A DNA stretch of 64,000 nt. It comes from Thermoclostridium stercorarium subsp. stercorarium DSM 8532. Its GTDB lineage: Bacteria; Bacillota; Clostridia; DSM-8532. A program made the position numbers and the translations under genes. Under the pieces are notes generated by a model, which did not search any database, was not told the origin of the DNA, and saw nothing but the letters and a program-made list of their open reading frames with translations. Shown piece after piece: positions 6,972 through 16,649 of the stretch. The stretch spans positions 1,153,465-1,217,464 of the forward strand of contig NC_020134.1 of the NCBI RefSeq assembly GCF_000331995.1, written 5' to 3'. Numbering within the stretch: position 1 is the first letter of the stretch; every line of letters begins with the position of its first letter.

Positions 6972-8774
6972 TTATTTTATTCTCACTCCGTAAATTTTTT
7001 TAGCGTAAGTTCCCACAACCACCATATCGTTGTATACCGCCGGCGACGCTTCAACGTTTTCGCCCACCGATACGGAATACAGTATCTTCCCGTCGGAAGG
7101 ATCCATAAGATGCATCATACCTGCAAAATCACAAAAAATCATATAGGTTTTTCCGTCAGCGGACAAAAAGTCCACAGGGGAACTCCAGCTGTAATTTTCA
7201 AGTTTTCTAACCCACACTTCCTCCCCTGTTTTTTTGTCAAGAGCCACCATTTTCCCGCTTTTCCAGTCGGTTGTCTTGCAAATGCTGAAAATTACTATAT
7301 CTGAAATGTCGTTTTTTCCTATTACGGGTGTTGACAGTAACCCTCCGTTGACTCCGGACTGATAGAGGCATTTATAGGATTTTTCCCATATCAGCTCTCC
7401 TGTCAGTGCGTTGAACTTGCGGAGCTGGCAGTCGATATATGCCGGCTGCTGTTTCCCGGCCGCCCGTAAGTCCACTTCATTGCCTGTGTACAGGAAAACT
7501 CCGGCTTCGGTTTCTTCAATTACCAGTGTGGCATCGGTGTCGTCTTCCAGGTTTGCTATCCATACGGGTTCGAGGGTGTTAATGTCGATGCACTGTAAAA
7601 GCCCGCCATTGTCAGCAAGGTACAGGTAATTTTTATAAAACGCCGGCGAATTCTCGAAACCGATGTTCTGATGAAAAACACCTTTGTATCTGTATTTGGT
7701 TATTTCGGGATTTACTGAAAGTTCGCCGGTTTGTCTGTTGAAATACGTATTCATTTTAATTCTGTATAAAATTCCGTTTTCGCCCGGCTGAATCAAAGTA
7801 TCTGTTTCCTTGTGCAGAAGAGGGGACGGATCAAAAGCTCCCCAAAGCCGGAAAGCCTCGGGAGTTGTTCCGGTGATTGAAAAAAGTTCGGTCTGATCAA
7901 TAAGGCTGAATATTCTGAATTTATGATGACCGAATTTTTCACCGTTCTGATTTAATCCCTGTCCTGTGTAGAGAATGGGATATCCTCTCGGATCTATCAT
8001 TCCCGTCCCCTTTGTGGAAAAACCTATATATATCGGGTCCCTTGTGGGTTGGCCGTTTTCAAGATTCAAAAAATATATGTTTCCGTCGAGGGTTGGATAT
8101 ATTACTTCCACAAGATCGGTGTTTTTATATTCAGGCTTTATATTCATTAATTTTCTGATGTCCTCATCCCAATGAACAATTAGCGGCTGCCCCGTCCATC
8201 CGACACCCGGCCAGTATGAGCCATTTGCGCTTACCGAGCCTATATCCTTTATCCATACAATTTCAAGTTTTTTTTCGATAACGTTTCTTGTGCCGTAGGC
8301 GGCGCTGTTACGGTAATGATTCCCGCGGAAAGTGGTGATTCCTTCAACATCGGTGTAATTTTCATCGGAACCGAAATAAATTCCGGGATTTTCAACATCA
8401 GAAATTACAATGTCGTAGCCATAAAAGTGCCAGTATTTCAGAACAGTATCACCAAATTTTTTCTCTTTGGCGTATTCCGTGAAAGCATTGCTTCCGTCGT
8501 ATATGGGAGGAATTTCGGGATTTACGTCTCTAGGATCAATATCATTAAAGTTGTATTCGGGAGTTACCGTTTTAATTGTAAAATCGGCGGATGATGTTTT
8601 TTCTGCCTGTGCTTCGGCAAGTGATTTTTGGTCATTAGCGCCGGAAGGCGCTGATGTAATGCCGTTGCCGTTTGTATTTGTATCCGGCCGTTCTTTCGAT
8701 GTCAAAACAAGCGATAGGATTGCTGTGATTATCAAAATAAATAAAATGAGTATTTTTTTGATTATAACTTTCAT
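6972..8774 (-). CDS. Membrane-anchored PQQ-type beta-propeller protein (BamB-like repeats)
   Basis: About 600 residues. An uncleaved-looking hydrophobic N-terminal segment (KKILILFILIITAILSLVL, residues ~6-24) without a lipobox cysteine is followed by a low-complexity linker rich in Asn, Ser and Ala. The rest is a repeat protein with PQQ-propeller signatures such as VYPTLDGNIYFLNLENG, LVALDKKTGEEVWVRKL and HLMDPSDGKILYSVSVG. It is probably an extracellular beta-propeller tethered to the membrane. Databases often label these as outer-membrane assembly factor BamB, which cannot apply to a Gram-positive cell. The start was put at the ATG at 8774 because AGAAGG lies 7-8 nt before it; the ATG at 8792 overlaps its own putative ribosome site. 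It is divergent from the next gene. The ligand or partner is unknown. Confidence 0.85.
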   Translation of the reverse strand: MKVIIKKILILFILIITAILSLVLTSKERPDTNTNGNGITSAPSGANDQKSLAEAQAEKTSSADFTIKTVTPEYNFNDIDPRDVNPEIPPIYDGSNAFTEYAKEKKFGDTVLKYWHFYGYDIVISDVENPGIYFGSDENYTDVEGITTFRGNHYRNSAAYGTRNVIEKKLEIVWIKDIGSVSANGSYWPGVGWTGQPLIVHWDEDIRKLMNIKPEYKNTDLVEVIYPTLDGNIYFLNLENGQPTRDPIYIGFSTKGTGMIDPRGYPILYTGQGLNQNGEKFGHHKFRIFSLIDQTELFSITGTTPEAFRLWGAFDPSPLLHKETDTLIQPGENGILYRIKMNTYFNRQTGELSVNPEITKYRYKGVFHQNIGFENSPAFYKNYLYLADNGGLLQCIDINTLEPVWIANLEDDTDATLVIEETEAGVFLYTGNEVDLRAAGKQQPAYIDCQLRKFNALTGELIWEKSYKCLYQSGVNGGLLSTPVIGKNDISDIVIFSICKTTDWKSGKMVALDKKTGEEVWVRKLENYSWSSPVDFLSADGKTYMIFCDFAGMMHLMDPSDGKILYSVSVGENVEASPAVYNDMVVVGTYAKKIYGVRIK

Positions 8775-9196
8775 ATGAATACCTTCTTTCATCCTTTGGG
8801 ATAATTTTTGACGAATTTATAATTATCCCCATGAATGGTCTTTTTTATTCGTTACCGATCACATGGCTTATTTTGAATTTGTTTTTTGGAAAATGTAATT
8901 GATTTCATATATCGGAATTCTGTCTGATGTTTACGTGGAAATATTATTTTTTTTTGGTTTGTTGTTCAGGCTTCAATTGACAGGGGTTTTGCTTTATAGT
9001 AATATTATACATGTGATTTGGCAATTTAATCTATTTCTTTGTTCAATTTGTACAAAAAAGAAGAAAGGGGCTTGTATAATTTGTAAAACTGATTTTTAAG
9101 ACTGTAGTATGAATATATAGGCATATGTTTTTATATGCCTGTATATTTATATATAAAGGTTTAGGGGACAAGCTCAAAATTCAGGGGGTGCCAGTT
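8775..9196. other. AT-rich divergent intergenic region
   Basis: 422 bp between the propeller gene and the next membrane-anchored gene. It contains one strong plus-strand promoter (8977-9005). The frame at 8899-9099 has no ribosome site, spans the promoter, and is not considered coding. No further structure was recognised. Confidence 0.6.
8977..9005 (+). promoter_or_regulatory. Sigma-A promoter, near consensus
   Basis: TTGACA (8977-8982), a 17-bp spacer, TAATAT (9000-9005). It would give a leader of about 185 nt before the start codon at 9197. Confidence 0.7.
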
Positions 9197-10879
9197 ATGT
9201 TATTAAAAAAATGGTGGTTTTATGTTATCGTGGCGGTTGTTTTAATTATTCTGGCTGTGCCGCTGTCGATAATAATAAGGCTGAACAGCTCGGCCTATGA
9301 CGATTTGAGTTTCACCTATGTGCACTACGATGATCTGCTGAGTGAAATCGCCAAAAAACATTTATACTATGACGCATCAACCAGAACAGTGGAAATTGAA
9401 ATCAACCAGGATTTAATCAATTCCCTCATCAAGGATCAGTTGGAACAAACCGATTTAGGTCTCCCCGACAAATTAAAAATTCAGGAAGTTGTTTTCAAAA
9501 CAGCCGATCAGCGCCTCTACATAAATGCAAAATACGGCTCAATCAATCTCCCGGTCAGTGCCCAAATAAATATTGAACCCACCGATATGGGAATTACAAT
9601 TTCAGCAAGTGAATTGAATTTAGGCAATAAAAAGGCTCCGAAATTTATCACAAAACGCATTCCGTCCGAACTGTTAACATATACAATCAACTTTTCAGAT
9701 CTCGGTGTTCCTAAGATATTTACCGTAAAAGAAATCAAATACAGTACAGGTAATTTAAATGCCTTTATCCAGCTTGACGTTGATGCAATTAAGGAACTGG
9801 CGAAGGACTATGTCGATGATCTTGAAGTGGAGATAAACGGATTCAGACGCACCGCCTCACCCTTTATAGCGACTTTTATAGACAGGGCTCTTGCGGAAGG
9901 GCTCCTTTCGGCCGACAATGTTGAAAAATATGTGGAAGATCTCCTCAGTAACGAAGAGCTTGTCAACAGCGCGATTAAATTTGCATTCGCCCCCAATCTG
10001 GACAAATACGCAAAAGGTATAGAAAAGTATCGCCAGGCGATAGTCAAATGGGCAGAGCCTATTCAGACTATAAAACTTGACGGCACGATTGATGAAATTG
10101 TTTTAAGCATAATTGAAAACGATAAACTGCATGATATGCTTACGTGGTTTATTCCTGCCACTACACTGTCGGAATACGTGGATACGGCGAGTACATATTA
10201 CACCATTTACAAAAGGGCCGAGGTCTCATTGAACGGCCTCAGCGCCGCCATCCAGAGCGGCGATATTGAAAGGGCAATAAAACTGCTAATTGCCGACAGG
10301 GATTTGTATCGGGCCCTTACACTGGTGGCATCAAGGGAATCGGTTGACTATTATCTTGGTTCGGTTAAAAATTACTATAACATGTATGTCGATCTCACGA
10401 AGTCTTTGACAGAGCTTTTAAATTCCATACCTGATGAGGAGATTACCAAGTATGTGAATGAAGCGGTAAAATATGCATATGAAGTGGAAAACGGTCAGCA
10501 GTATGTCCTTGATATATTGGAGGATGTTGACACCGATTATATTCAGGAACTGGTTTATCACCTTGAAAAGGATGAATATATCCAGGAACAGCTTGAAATG
10601 GTGGATCAGGAATCCTATGATACCTTTATGGCGTATGTGGATGATCTTGATACAATAAAGGCCGATCTTACGGAAGCAGTCAGAAATGCCGATGTTGAAG
10701 CCGTAAAAGAAGGGGCGGATATTCTCAAAGATATAAATGACGATATGGTATATGTCATTGAGCTGTTAAGGGATAAGGAATACGAAAAGGCCGGAAATGC
10801 GATTAACAAAATACGTTTTGACCGGGCCGAAGAATTTATCCGGAAACAGTCCCAGAAAATAAGCGCTTCGCCAAGCTGA
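9197..10879 (+). CDS. Membrane-anchored protein of unknown function (560 aa)
   Basis: I do not recognise this protein with certainty. It begins with one membrane helix (residues ~6-28, KWWFYVIVAVVLIILAVPLSIII), so the rest is probably extracellular. Residues ~45-210 are beta-rich with the pattern VEIEINQDLINSLIKDQL followed by strands such as RLYINAKYGSINLPVSAQI, resembling lipid-binding YpmS/LmeA-like beta domains in outline only. Residues ~210-560 are predominantly alpha-helical, acidic and repetitive (VEAVKEGADILKDINDDM), possibly helical bundles. I chose the ATG at 9197 because AGGGGGTG lies 6 nt upstream; the longer frame from 9125 has no such site. A strong terminator follows, so it is monocistronic. 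Its neighbour is divergent and also surface-anchored. Confidence 0.8.
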   Translation: MLLKKWWFYVIVAVVLIILAVPLSIIIRLNSSAYDDLSFTYVHYDDLLSEIAKKHLYYDASTRTVEIEINQDLINSLIKDQLEQTDLGLPDKLKIQEVVFKTADQRLYINAKYGSINLPVSAQINIEPTDMGITISASELNLGNKKAPKFITKRIPSELLTYTINFSDLGVPKIFTVKEIKYSTGNLNAFIQLDVDAIKELAKDYVDDLEVEINGFRRTASPFIATFIDRALAEGLLSADNVEKYVEDLLSNEELVNSAIKFAFAPNLDKYAKGIEKYRQAIVKWAEPIQTIKLDGTIDEIVLSIIENDKLHDMLTWFIPATTLSEYVDTASTYYTIYKRAEVSLNGLSAAIQSGDIERAIKLLIADRDLYRALTLVASRESVDYYLGSVKNYYNMYVDLTKSLTELLNSIPDEEITKYVNEAVKYAYEVENGQQYVLDILEDVDTDYIQELVYHLEKDEYIQEQLEMVDQESYDTFMAYVDDLDTIKADLTEAVRNADVEAVKEGADILKDINDDMVYVIELLRDKEYEKAGNAINKIRFDRAEEFIRKQSQKISASPS

Positions 10880-10890
10880 TTCGCGGACAA

Positions 10891-10920
10891 AACCGGCACG
10901 CTGTGTTGCCGGTTTTTTTT
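10891..10920 (+). terminator. Intrinsic terminator
   Basis: AACCGGCA (10891-10898) pairs with TGCCGGTT (10907-10914), followed by an uninterrupted T-run to 10920. Confidence 0.92.
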
Positions 10921-10985
10921 GGAAGCAAAAAGCTATAACATCCGTAATATACTGCCCGTTAAAACAAACATCCGGCCGCCCTGTC

Positions 10986-11014
10986 TTGTATACGTGAAAC
11001 TGTTATGCTATAAT
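10986..11014 (+). promoter_or_regulatory. Sigma-A promoter of pheST
   Basis: TTGTAT (10986-10991), a 17-bp spacer, TATAAT (11009-11014), about 35 bp before the T-box leader begins. Confidence 0.75.
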
Positions 11015-11049
11015 AAACTCCAAATATTTATAAAGCGCGCGTAAAATAC

Positions 11050-11347
11050 GATGAAGGAGTCAAGTAGCCTGTTCCCGCTTTAACCAGAGAGGGGGTGCCG
11101 CTGGCTGGAAGCATCCCTTTAAATGGAGCAGTGCGAATTTCCCTCCGGAGTAGCTTCTTGAACCTGCGGCGGGGGAATTTTTACCGTATGGGCGAAGCTG
11201 CAGTAAATTCCTTCCGTTCCTGCATGAAGTAGAGAACGCCGGCTCCCACCGTTAAATGGGTAAGAGTGTACACGGGCGAATCCGTGTAAATATAGGTGGT
11301 ACCGCGGAGTGATCCAATGCTTCGTCCTATTTTCGGACGAAGCATTT
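11050..11347 (+). ncRNA. T-box leader of pheST (Phe specifier)
   Basis: A full T-box riboswitch. Stem I includes the AGAGAG bulge region (~11083-11095) and the GGAG element on its 3' side. The antiterminator carries the canonical TGGTACCGCG at 11297-11306. The terminator is AATGCTTCGTCC (11316-11327) with GGACGAAGCATT (11335-11346) and a short T-run. At the foot of stem I, opposite GTCAAG (11057-11062 region), lies TTC at 11155-11157, a phenylalanine codon in the specifier position. It fits the downstream genes: uncharged tRNA-Phe should promote antitermination. Motifs are observed; the specifier assignment is by eye. Confidence 0.93.
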
Positions 11348-11405
11348 TTGATTTTGGTTGAAAATATTTATGATTGTTCTAAAAACATTTGAAAGGGGAG
11401 AAAGC

Positions 11406-12425
11406 ATGAAGGAACAACTTCAGGCAATTGCCAGAGAGGCAATGGAAAAGCTGGAAAGTGTCAGGGATGTTAAAACCCTTGAAGAAATAAGAGTGTTGTT
11501 TTTGGGAAAAAAAGGGAAACTGACAGGCATTTTAAAAGGAATGGGGACCCTTCCTGCAGATGAAAGGCCCGTTGTAGGCCAGCTGGTGAATGAAATACGG
11601 GAACAGCTGGAGGATAACATAGCAAAAATCAAAAACAGGCTTTTGCAGGAAGAAAGAGAAAGAAAAATGCTCAGGGAAACCATTGACGTGACAATGCCGG
11701 GGACTTTACACCCGATGGGGAAAAAGCATCCGTTAACTCAGGTACTGGACGAAATCAAGGAAGTTTTCCTCGGAATGGGTTATGAAATTGCCGAGGGCCC
11801 TGAGGTGGAACTGGATTATTACAACTTCGAAGCGCTTAACATTCCGAAAAACCATCCCGCCAGGGATACGCAGGATTCGTTTTATATCAATGAAAATGTA
11901 GTGCTTAGGACACAAACGTCGCCTGTACAAATTAGGGTTATGGAAAACAAAAAGCCGCCTATAAAAATTATCTGTCCCGGAAGGGTTTACCGTTCTGATC
12001 AGGTTGACGCAACCCACTCTCCTATTTTCCATCAGGTGGAAGGCCTTGTAGTTGACAAGGGCGTAACGATGGGGGATTTGATTGGAACACTGCAGGTATT
12101 TGCTAAAAGCCTGTTCGGTGAAAATACAAAAATCCGCTTAAGGCCCCATCATTTCCCATTCACCGAGCCAAGTGCCGAGGTGGATGTATCGTGCTGGTCC
12201 TGCGGAGGAAAGGGATGCAGGGTTTGTAAAAACGAAGGGTGGATAGAGATACTCGGAGCAGGTATGGTACACCCGAAGGTATTGGAGATTTGCGGTATTG
12301 ATCCGAAGGTTTACAGCGGCTTTGCTTTCGGCCTTGGCGTTGAAAGGACGGCGATGGGTCGCTTCAATATTGACGATATGAGGCTTTTATATGAAAATGA
12401 CATGCGTTTCCTTAAACAATTCTAA
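11406..12425 (+). CDS. pheS: Phenylalanine-tRNA ligase alpha subunit
   Basis: A 339-residue class II aminoacyl-tRNA synthetase subunit that carries the active site of the (alpha-beta)2 enzyme charging tRNA-Phe. An N-terminal coiled coil (~1-85) is followed by the catalytic domain: motif 2 is [19 protein letters not shown] and motif 3 is [14 protein letters not shown] Cys-rich insert, [12 protein letters not shown] (residues ~262-273), could bind zinc, as in some bacterial PheS. The start is the ATG at 11406 preceded by AAGGGGAG. pheT follows after 37 bp in the same transcript. Expression is under the upstream Phe T-box. Confidence 0.98.
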   Translation: MKEQLQAIAREAMEKLESVRDVKTLEEIRVLFLGKKGKLTGILKGMGTLPADERPVVGQLVNEIREQLEDNIAKIKNRLLQEERERKMLRETIDVTMPGTLHPMGKKHPLTQVLDEIKEVFLGMGYEIAEGPEVELDYYNFEALNIPKNHPARDTQDSFYINENVVLRTQTSPVQIRVMENKKPPIKIICPGRVYRSDQVDATHSPIFHQVEGLVVDKGVTMGDLIGTLQVFAKSLFGENTKIRLRPHHFPFTEPSAEVDVSCWSCGGKGCRVCKNEGWIEILGAGMVHPKVLEICGIDPKVYSGFAFGLGVERTAMGRFNIDDMRLLYENDMRFLKQF

Positions 12426-12462
12426 TGTTTAAATTAACGCAACAATGGGAGGGGATTACGAA

Positions 12463-14841
12463 ATGAAAGCGCCAATTTCCTGGTTGAAGGATTTTGCTGA
12501 TATAAATGTGGACGCAAAGGAACTTGCTGAGAAGATGACCCTTTCGGGCAGCAAGGTGGAAGCTGTGGAAGATTTGGGAAAATCTTTTGATAATGTGGTT
12601 GTGGGGAAAATTATATCACTGGAAAAACACCCCAACGCAGACCGGCTGAGAATTGCCCGGGTAGATATCGGAAAAGAAGTGATTCAGGTAGTTACCGGGG
12701 CGCCGAATGTAAAGGAAGGGGATTATATTCCCGTTGCCCTGGTGGGGGCGCATCTTCCCGGCGGAGAAATAAAGGCTACAAAGCTCAGAGGTGTTGAGTC
12801 CAACGGAATGATGTGTTCAATTGAGGAACTTAATTTAACCCGTGAATTTTTACCCGACGCGCCTGAGGACGGGGTTTATGTGTTTCACAATAACCCGGAA
12901 GTGGGCAGGGACGTCAGGGAAGTATTTGGCCTTGAACCTGTTTTGGATTTCGAAATAACTTCAAACCGTCCCGATTGTTTGAGTATCGTAGGGCTTGCAA
13001 GGGAAGCGGCGGTAACATTGTCAACCGGGTTTAAGGAGCCTGAGATTACAGTAAAGGAAGAGGGCGTGGGGAAGGCTGAGGATTTCATTTCGGTTGAGAT
13101 AAGAAATCCTGAGCTTTGCAGCCGCTATGCTGCAAGGGTTGTAACCGACGTGAAAATCGGGCCGTCTCCCGAATGGATGCAAAGGCGGCTGGCATTGGCA
13201 GGAATGAGACCGATAAACAATATTGTCGATATAACGAACTACGTAATGCTCGAAATGGGTCAGCCAATGCACGCTTTTGACCTTAAATGCCTTGACGGCG
13301 GGAAGATAATAGTCAGAACGGCAAAAGACGGCGAAGTAATTACCACTCTTGACGGTCAGGAACGCCGGCTGGATTCTTCAATGCTTGTCATAGCCGATGA
13401 AAACAAGCCTGTGGCTTTGGCAGGGGTCATGGGCGGAGAGAATTCCGAAATCACCAACGAAACAAAAATGATTTTGCTTGAATCCGCCAATTTTAACGGA
13501 ACCTCTGTCAGGCTTACCAGTAAAAAGGTCGGGCTCAGAAGCGAAGCGTCAAGCCGTTTTGAAAAAGGCCTGGATCCTGAAAATGTTATACCCGCTCTTA
13601 ACCGCTGTGCACAGCTTATTGAAGAGCTGGGAGCGGGCAGGGTTGTTCCCGGCATAGTGGACTGCTATCCTGTTAAGCCTGAAAAAGTGGAAATTGAGCT
13701 TAATGACGTTGAAATAAACAATCTCCTCGGAACCAACATTGACAGGGAATGGATGCTGGACCTGTTCGAAAGGCTTGGGTTTGGCGTAGACAGAAACACA
13801 GGGAAATTAACAGTTCCGTCCTTCCGCGCCGATATACGCCTTCAGGCCGATTTGGCGGAGGAAGTGGCGCGCTTTTACGATTATAACCGTATTACGCCCA
13901 CATTGCTTAAGGGAAAAGAATCAACCGTCGGGAGAAAAACCTACAGCCAGAAGATGGAAGACCTGATTATGCAGGTAATGCTGGCGTATGGATTATACGA
14001 GACGTACACGTTTTCCTTTACCAGTCCGAAAGTTTGGGACAAACTGAGGCTTCCAAAGGATCACGAGCTGAGAAACGCCGTTGTTATAAAAAATCCTCTT
14101 GGTGAAGATTTCAGCGTTATGAGAACCACCACCATTCCCGATATGCTGGACGTGATAAGGACAAATTACAACCGCAAGGTTGAGGAGGGCCGTTTCTTTG
14201 AGATATCTTATGTATACAGACCTTTGCAGGAAGGTCTGCTTCCCGAGGAAAAAAAGGTGCTTACAATAGGCCTTTACGGCAATACCGACTTTTATTATCT
14301 CAAAGGAATTGTTGAACAGTTGTTAGTTCAGATGAATATTAAGAACGCGGATTTTTCTCCTGAAAAAAATCATCCTGCTTTCCATCCTGGCAGATGCGCA
14401 AGGGTATCCGTCGGACAGACAACAATAGGCTATATCGGTGAAATACATCCCGAAGTGGCCGATAATTTTGAATGCCCGCACAGGACATACATCGGCGTGC
14501 TGGAGATAAAACCGATGATAGAAAACTCAAGTATGGCAAAAGAATACAGGGGACTTCCGAAATATCCGGCTGTGTTAAGGGATATTGCGTTGGTGGTAAA
14601 GGACGAGATTCCTGTAAAGGATATTGAGGAAGCAGTCAGGAAGTTCGGCGGAAAACTCCTTGAAGAAATAAAACTTTTTGATGTGTACAGGGGAGAACAG
14701 GTTCCCGAAGGGATGAAGAGCGTGGCTTATACCCTTACTTTCCGTTCCCCTGAAAGGACGCTGAATGACGACGAGATTAACGGAATAATGGAAGAAATAA
14801 TTAACGGGCTGAAAAAGGATTTGGGTGCAACATTAAGGTAA
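12463..14841 (+). CDS. pheT: Phenylalanine-tRNA ligase beta subunit
   Basis: A 792-residue beta subunit, normal for the long bacterial form. Domain order: N-terminal part; EMAP-like tRNA-binding domain (~40-150, LEKHPNADRLRIARVDIG); B3/B4 editing region (~210-400) that hydrolyses Tyr-tRNA-Phe; B5 domain (~410-480); catalytic-like core; and C-terminal FDX-ACB domain (~700-792, LPKYPAVLRDIALVVKDEIP) that binds the anticodon stem. The ATG at 12463 is preceded by GGGAGGGG; the frame extends six codons further up without a better site. It is co-transcribed with pheS and ends in a hairpin shared with convergent tmcAL. Confidence 0.98.
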   Translation: MKAPISWLKDFADINVDAKELAEKMTLSGSKVEAVEDLGKSFDNVVVGKIISLEKHPNADRLRIARVDIGKEVIQVVTGAPNVKEGDYIPVALVGAHLPGGEIKATKLRGVESNGMMCSIEELNLTREFLPDAPEDGVYVFHNNPEVGRDVREVFGLEPVLDFEITSNRPDCLSIVGLAREAAVTLSTGFKEPEITVKEEGVGKAEDFISVEIRNPELCSRYAARVVTDVKIGPSPEWMQRRLALAGMRPINNIVDITNYVMLEMGQPMHAFDLKCLDGGKIIVRTAKDGEVITTLDGQERRLDSSMLVIADENKPVALAGVMGGENSEITNETKMILLESANFNGTSVRLTSKKVGLRSEASSRFEKGLDPENVIPALNRCAQLIEELGAGRVVPGIVDCYPVKPEKVEIELNDVEINNLLGTNIDREWMLDLFERLGFGVDRNTGKLTVPSFRADIRLQADLAEEVARFYDYNRITPTLLKGKESTVGRKTYSQKMEDLIMQVMLAYGLYETYTFSFTSPKVWDKLRLPKDHELRNAVVIKNPLGEDFSVMRTTTIPDMLDVIRTNYNRKVEEGRFFEISYVYRPLQEGLLPEEKKVLTIGLYGNTDFYYLKGIVEQLLVQMNIKNADFSPEKNHPAFHPGRCARVSVGQTTIGYIGEIHPEVADNFECPHRTYIGVLEIKPMIENSSMAKEYRGLPKYPAVLRDIALVVKDEIPVKDIEEAVRKFGGKLLEEIKLFDVYRGEQVPEGMKSVAYTLTFRSPERTLNDDEINGIMEEIINGLKKDLGATLR

Positions 14842-14853
14842 AATAACCAGAAG

Positions 14854-14878
14854 GAGGCGGGGCAATCCCGCCTCTTTT
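14854..14878. terminator. Terminator between convergent pheT and tmcAL
   Basis: GAGGCGGG (14854-14861) pairs with CCCGCCTC (14867-14874), followed by TTTT. The stop codon of tmcAL is only a few bases away. Confidence 0.82.
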
Positions 14879-14881
14879 CAA

Positions 14882-16123
14882 TTAATCGGTTTTTACTATA
14901 GGTGTGGTAAAGTCCTGATCACCCATTCTTTGTCCGGGATCGGGAAATGCCAATACATATGAATTGGTTGCTTTTATATCGTATTCAAACATTAACTTGG
15001 AAGCCCCCGAGAGCTGGTCTCTGTAATTTGCCACCTTTGTTATCAGGGGGACTTTTGCCTCTTTCCGAATCCTTGCAAGAAGTTCCCGGCCTTTGCTGTT
15101 AAATCCCAGTACCCTGAGGTAACCGCAACGGTCGTCGCTGACAAAACTTTTAAGCTGATTTTTTGTGACTCCCCACAACAGGTTGGCGGTAATTCTCCTT
15201 ATACGGGTGGAAGGATACCTGCTTGTTGCGACCATATCGATTAATTCACTGAGCGTACCCGACCGGAGGGAACAGGAGATTAGCCTGTTTTCAAGACCTT
15301 CGGTGACATCGGGAACATTGCGCAGTTCCTCCGGGCTCATCGTGCGCAGCCTGTGGAGAACTATTTCAGAAAAGGCGTCGGCAAAAACAGGTCCTCTCCT
15401 GCCGGTTATCTCAGCTTGAAGTATCTTAAAGGTAAAATCGGGCAGATTGTGCGATAATACGGGATCTGTTATAGCGCCCCCGTCCTGTAAAAATTTCCGG
15501 ACTGCGGTGGCGCTGGAGAAGGAGGAAAGCATTTCGGTGCTCAGATATGCCGCGCCAACCCTTTTTACCGTTACAGGCTGCATGTCGCTTTTCAGCCTTT
15601 TCAGTGCCTTAATGTATTCTATTGCAAGGATATTGTTTGAATGGGACATAATGTTTCCGGGTAAATCATTGATAATGGAAAGAATTGCCTTTTCGCGGGA
15701 CAAAGGAAAGGAATATCCCTCGTTTAAGTATTTTTTAAGCAGTTTTCGGTATTCATCGGGTTCTTCGTGCAATATCGAAGCAATCCTTTTTAACGGCTCA
15801 AGTTCGCCCTGTTCGCTGCCAAAGCTGAGAAAATCCACAACACCGGTATTATGAAGGGTCCGGACAGCTCCGTACGCGAAAATCTCGGCTGAAGCGCATG
15901 CAAAAACTACGGGCAGCTCCAGTACGAGGTCTATGCCTGCGTTAAGTGCCATTCTCGTTCTTGCCCATTTGTCAACAATGGCAGGCTCGCCACGCTGGAC
16001 AAAATTCCCGCTCATTACGCAAAGGGTATGGGTGGCGCCGGTTTTTTCAATTGAGGTTTTAATATGATAAACATGCCCCATATGCAGGGGATTATATTCC
16101 GAAATTATACCGAGAACCTTCAT
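14882..16123 (-). CDS. tmcAL: tRNA(Met) cytidine acetate ligase
   Basis: A 413-residue nucleotidyltransferase-fold protein of the YlbM/TmcAL family. It uses acetate and ATP to form N4-acetylcytidine at the wobble position of elongator tRNA-Met (established for the Bacillus subtilis enzyme). The N-terminal motif LGIISEYNPLHMGHVYHI contains the HxGH signature, and LPVVFACASAEIFAYGAV and SHSNNILAIEYIKAL are family-typical. I chose the ATG at 16123 because AGAGGATGG lies just upstream; an in-frame ATG at 16168 adds 15 unlikely residues. It is convergent with pheT and divergent from the leuA T-box leader. Confidence 0.94.
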   Translation of the reverse strand: MKVLGIISEYNPLHMGHVYHIKTSIEKTGATHTLCVMSGNFVQRGEPAIVDKWARTRMALNAGIDLVLELPVVFACASAEIFAYGAVRTLHNTGVVDFLSFGSEQGELEPLKRIASILHEEPDEYRKLLKKYLNEGYSFPLSREKAILSIINDLPGNIMSHSNNILAIEYIKALKRLKSDMQPVTVKRVGAAYLSTEMLSSFSSATAVRKFLQDGGAITDPVLSHNLPDFTFKILQAEITGRRGPVFADAFSEIVLHRLRTMSPEELRNVPDVTEGLENRLISCSLRSGTLSELIDMVATSRYPSTRIRRITANLLWGVTKNQLKSFVSDDRCGYLRVLGFNSKGRELLARIRKEAKVPLITKVANYRDQLSGASKLMFEYDIKATNSYVLAFPDPGQRMGDQDFTTPIVKTD

Positions 16124-16236
16124 ATATCCATCCTCTGAAAGTTTCAGTCCGGAAAAGCTCTGTACCATAAATTATAACCGGTCAAAGGGGGAAGAACAAC
16201 ATTTTGTTTACAGCTCACTGCAGCAAAAAAAATGTC

Positions 16237-16265
16237 TTGACATACGTTCTTTTCCATAGTAATAT
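16237..16265 (+). promoter_or_regulatory. Sigma-A promoter of the leuA leader
   Basis: TTGACA (16237-16242), a 17-bp spacer, TAATAT (16260-16265), about 15-20 nt before the T-box structure. Confidence 0.78.
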
Positions 16266-16481
16266 ATTGCTAAATAATCGTTAAAGACGATGAAGGGGAG
16301 TAGTAGATACCCGGAACCTTTCAGAGAGCTGTTGGCCGGTGCGAAACAGCAGGGGAACGGTATTGAACTGGCCCCGGAGTTGCCGTCTGAAATCAGAGTA
16401 GGACAGGACGAAAGCCCATCGTTATCTGGGCAGGATATCGGTAGAACGCACCTGTATCTGGAAAAAGAGTGGTTAATTGAT

Positions 16482-16510
16482 CCTTCGTCTCTTTTGGCGA
16501 AGGTTTTTTT
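16482..16510 (+). terminator. First (upstream) terminator inside the leuA T-box leader
   Basis: CCTTCG (16482-16487) pairs with CGAAGG (16498-16503) with a 10-nt loop, followed by seven T residues (16504-16510). Confidence 0.75.
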
Positions 16511-16609
16511 ATAAAACGGAAAAACAAATAAAAGGCAGGGTGCATCTGCCGGTCTCCGGACGAGTGTATTCCGATAAGGAATAAAGAAGAGTGGTACCGC
16601 GGGAGAAGA

Positions 16610-16649
16610 AACCTTCCGTCTCTTTGGCAAAAGAGGCGGAAGGTTTTTT
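16610..16649 (+). terminator. Regulated T-box terminator of leuA
   Basis: A 15-bp stem (16610-16624 with 16631-16645, one G-T pair) ends in a T-run. Its 5' arm follows the TGGTACCGCG antiterminator element, the expected mutually exclusive layout. Confidence 0.9.

Noticed and set aside
8899-9099. 66-codon plus-strand open frame before the unknown membrane protein
   Set aside because: It spans the consensus promoter at 8977-9005, has no ribosome site, and its AT-rich composition explains its hydrophobic translation.
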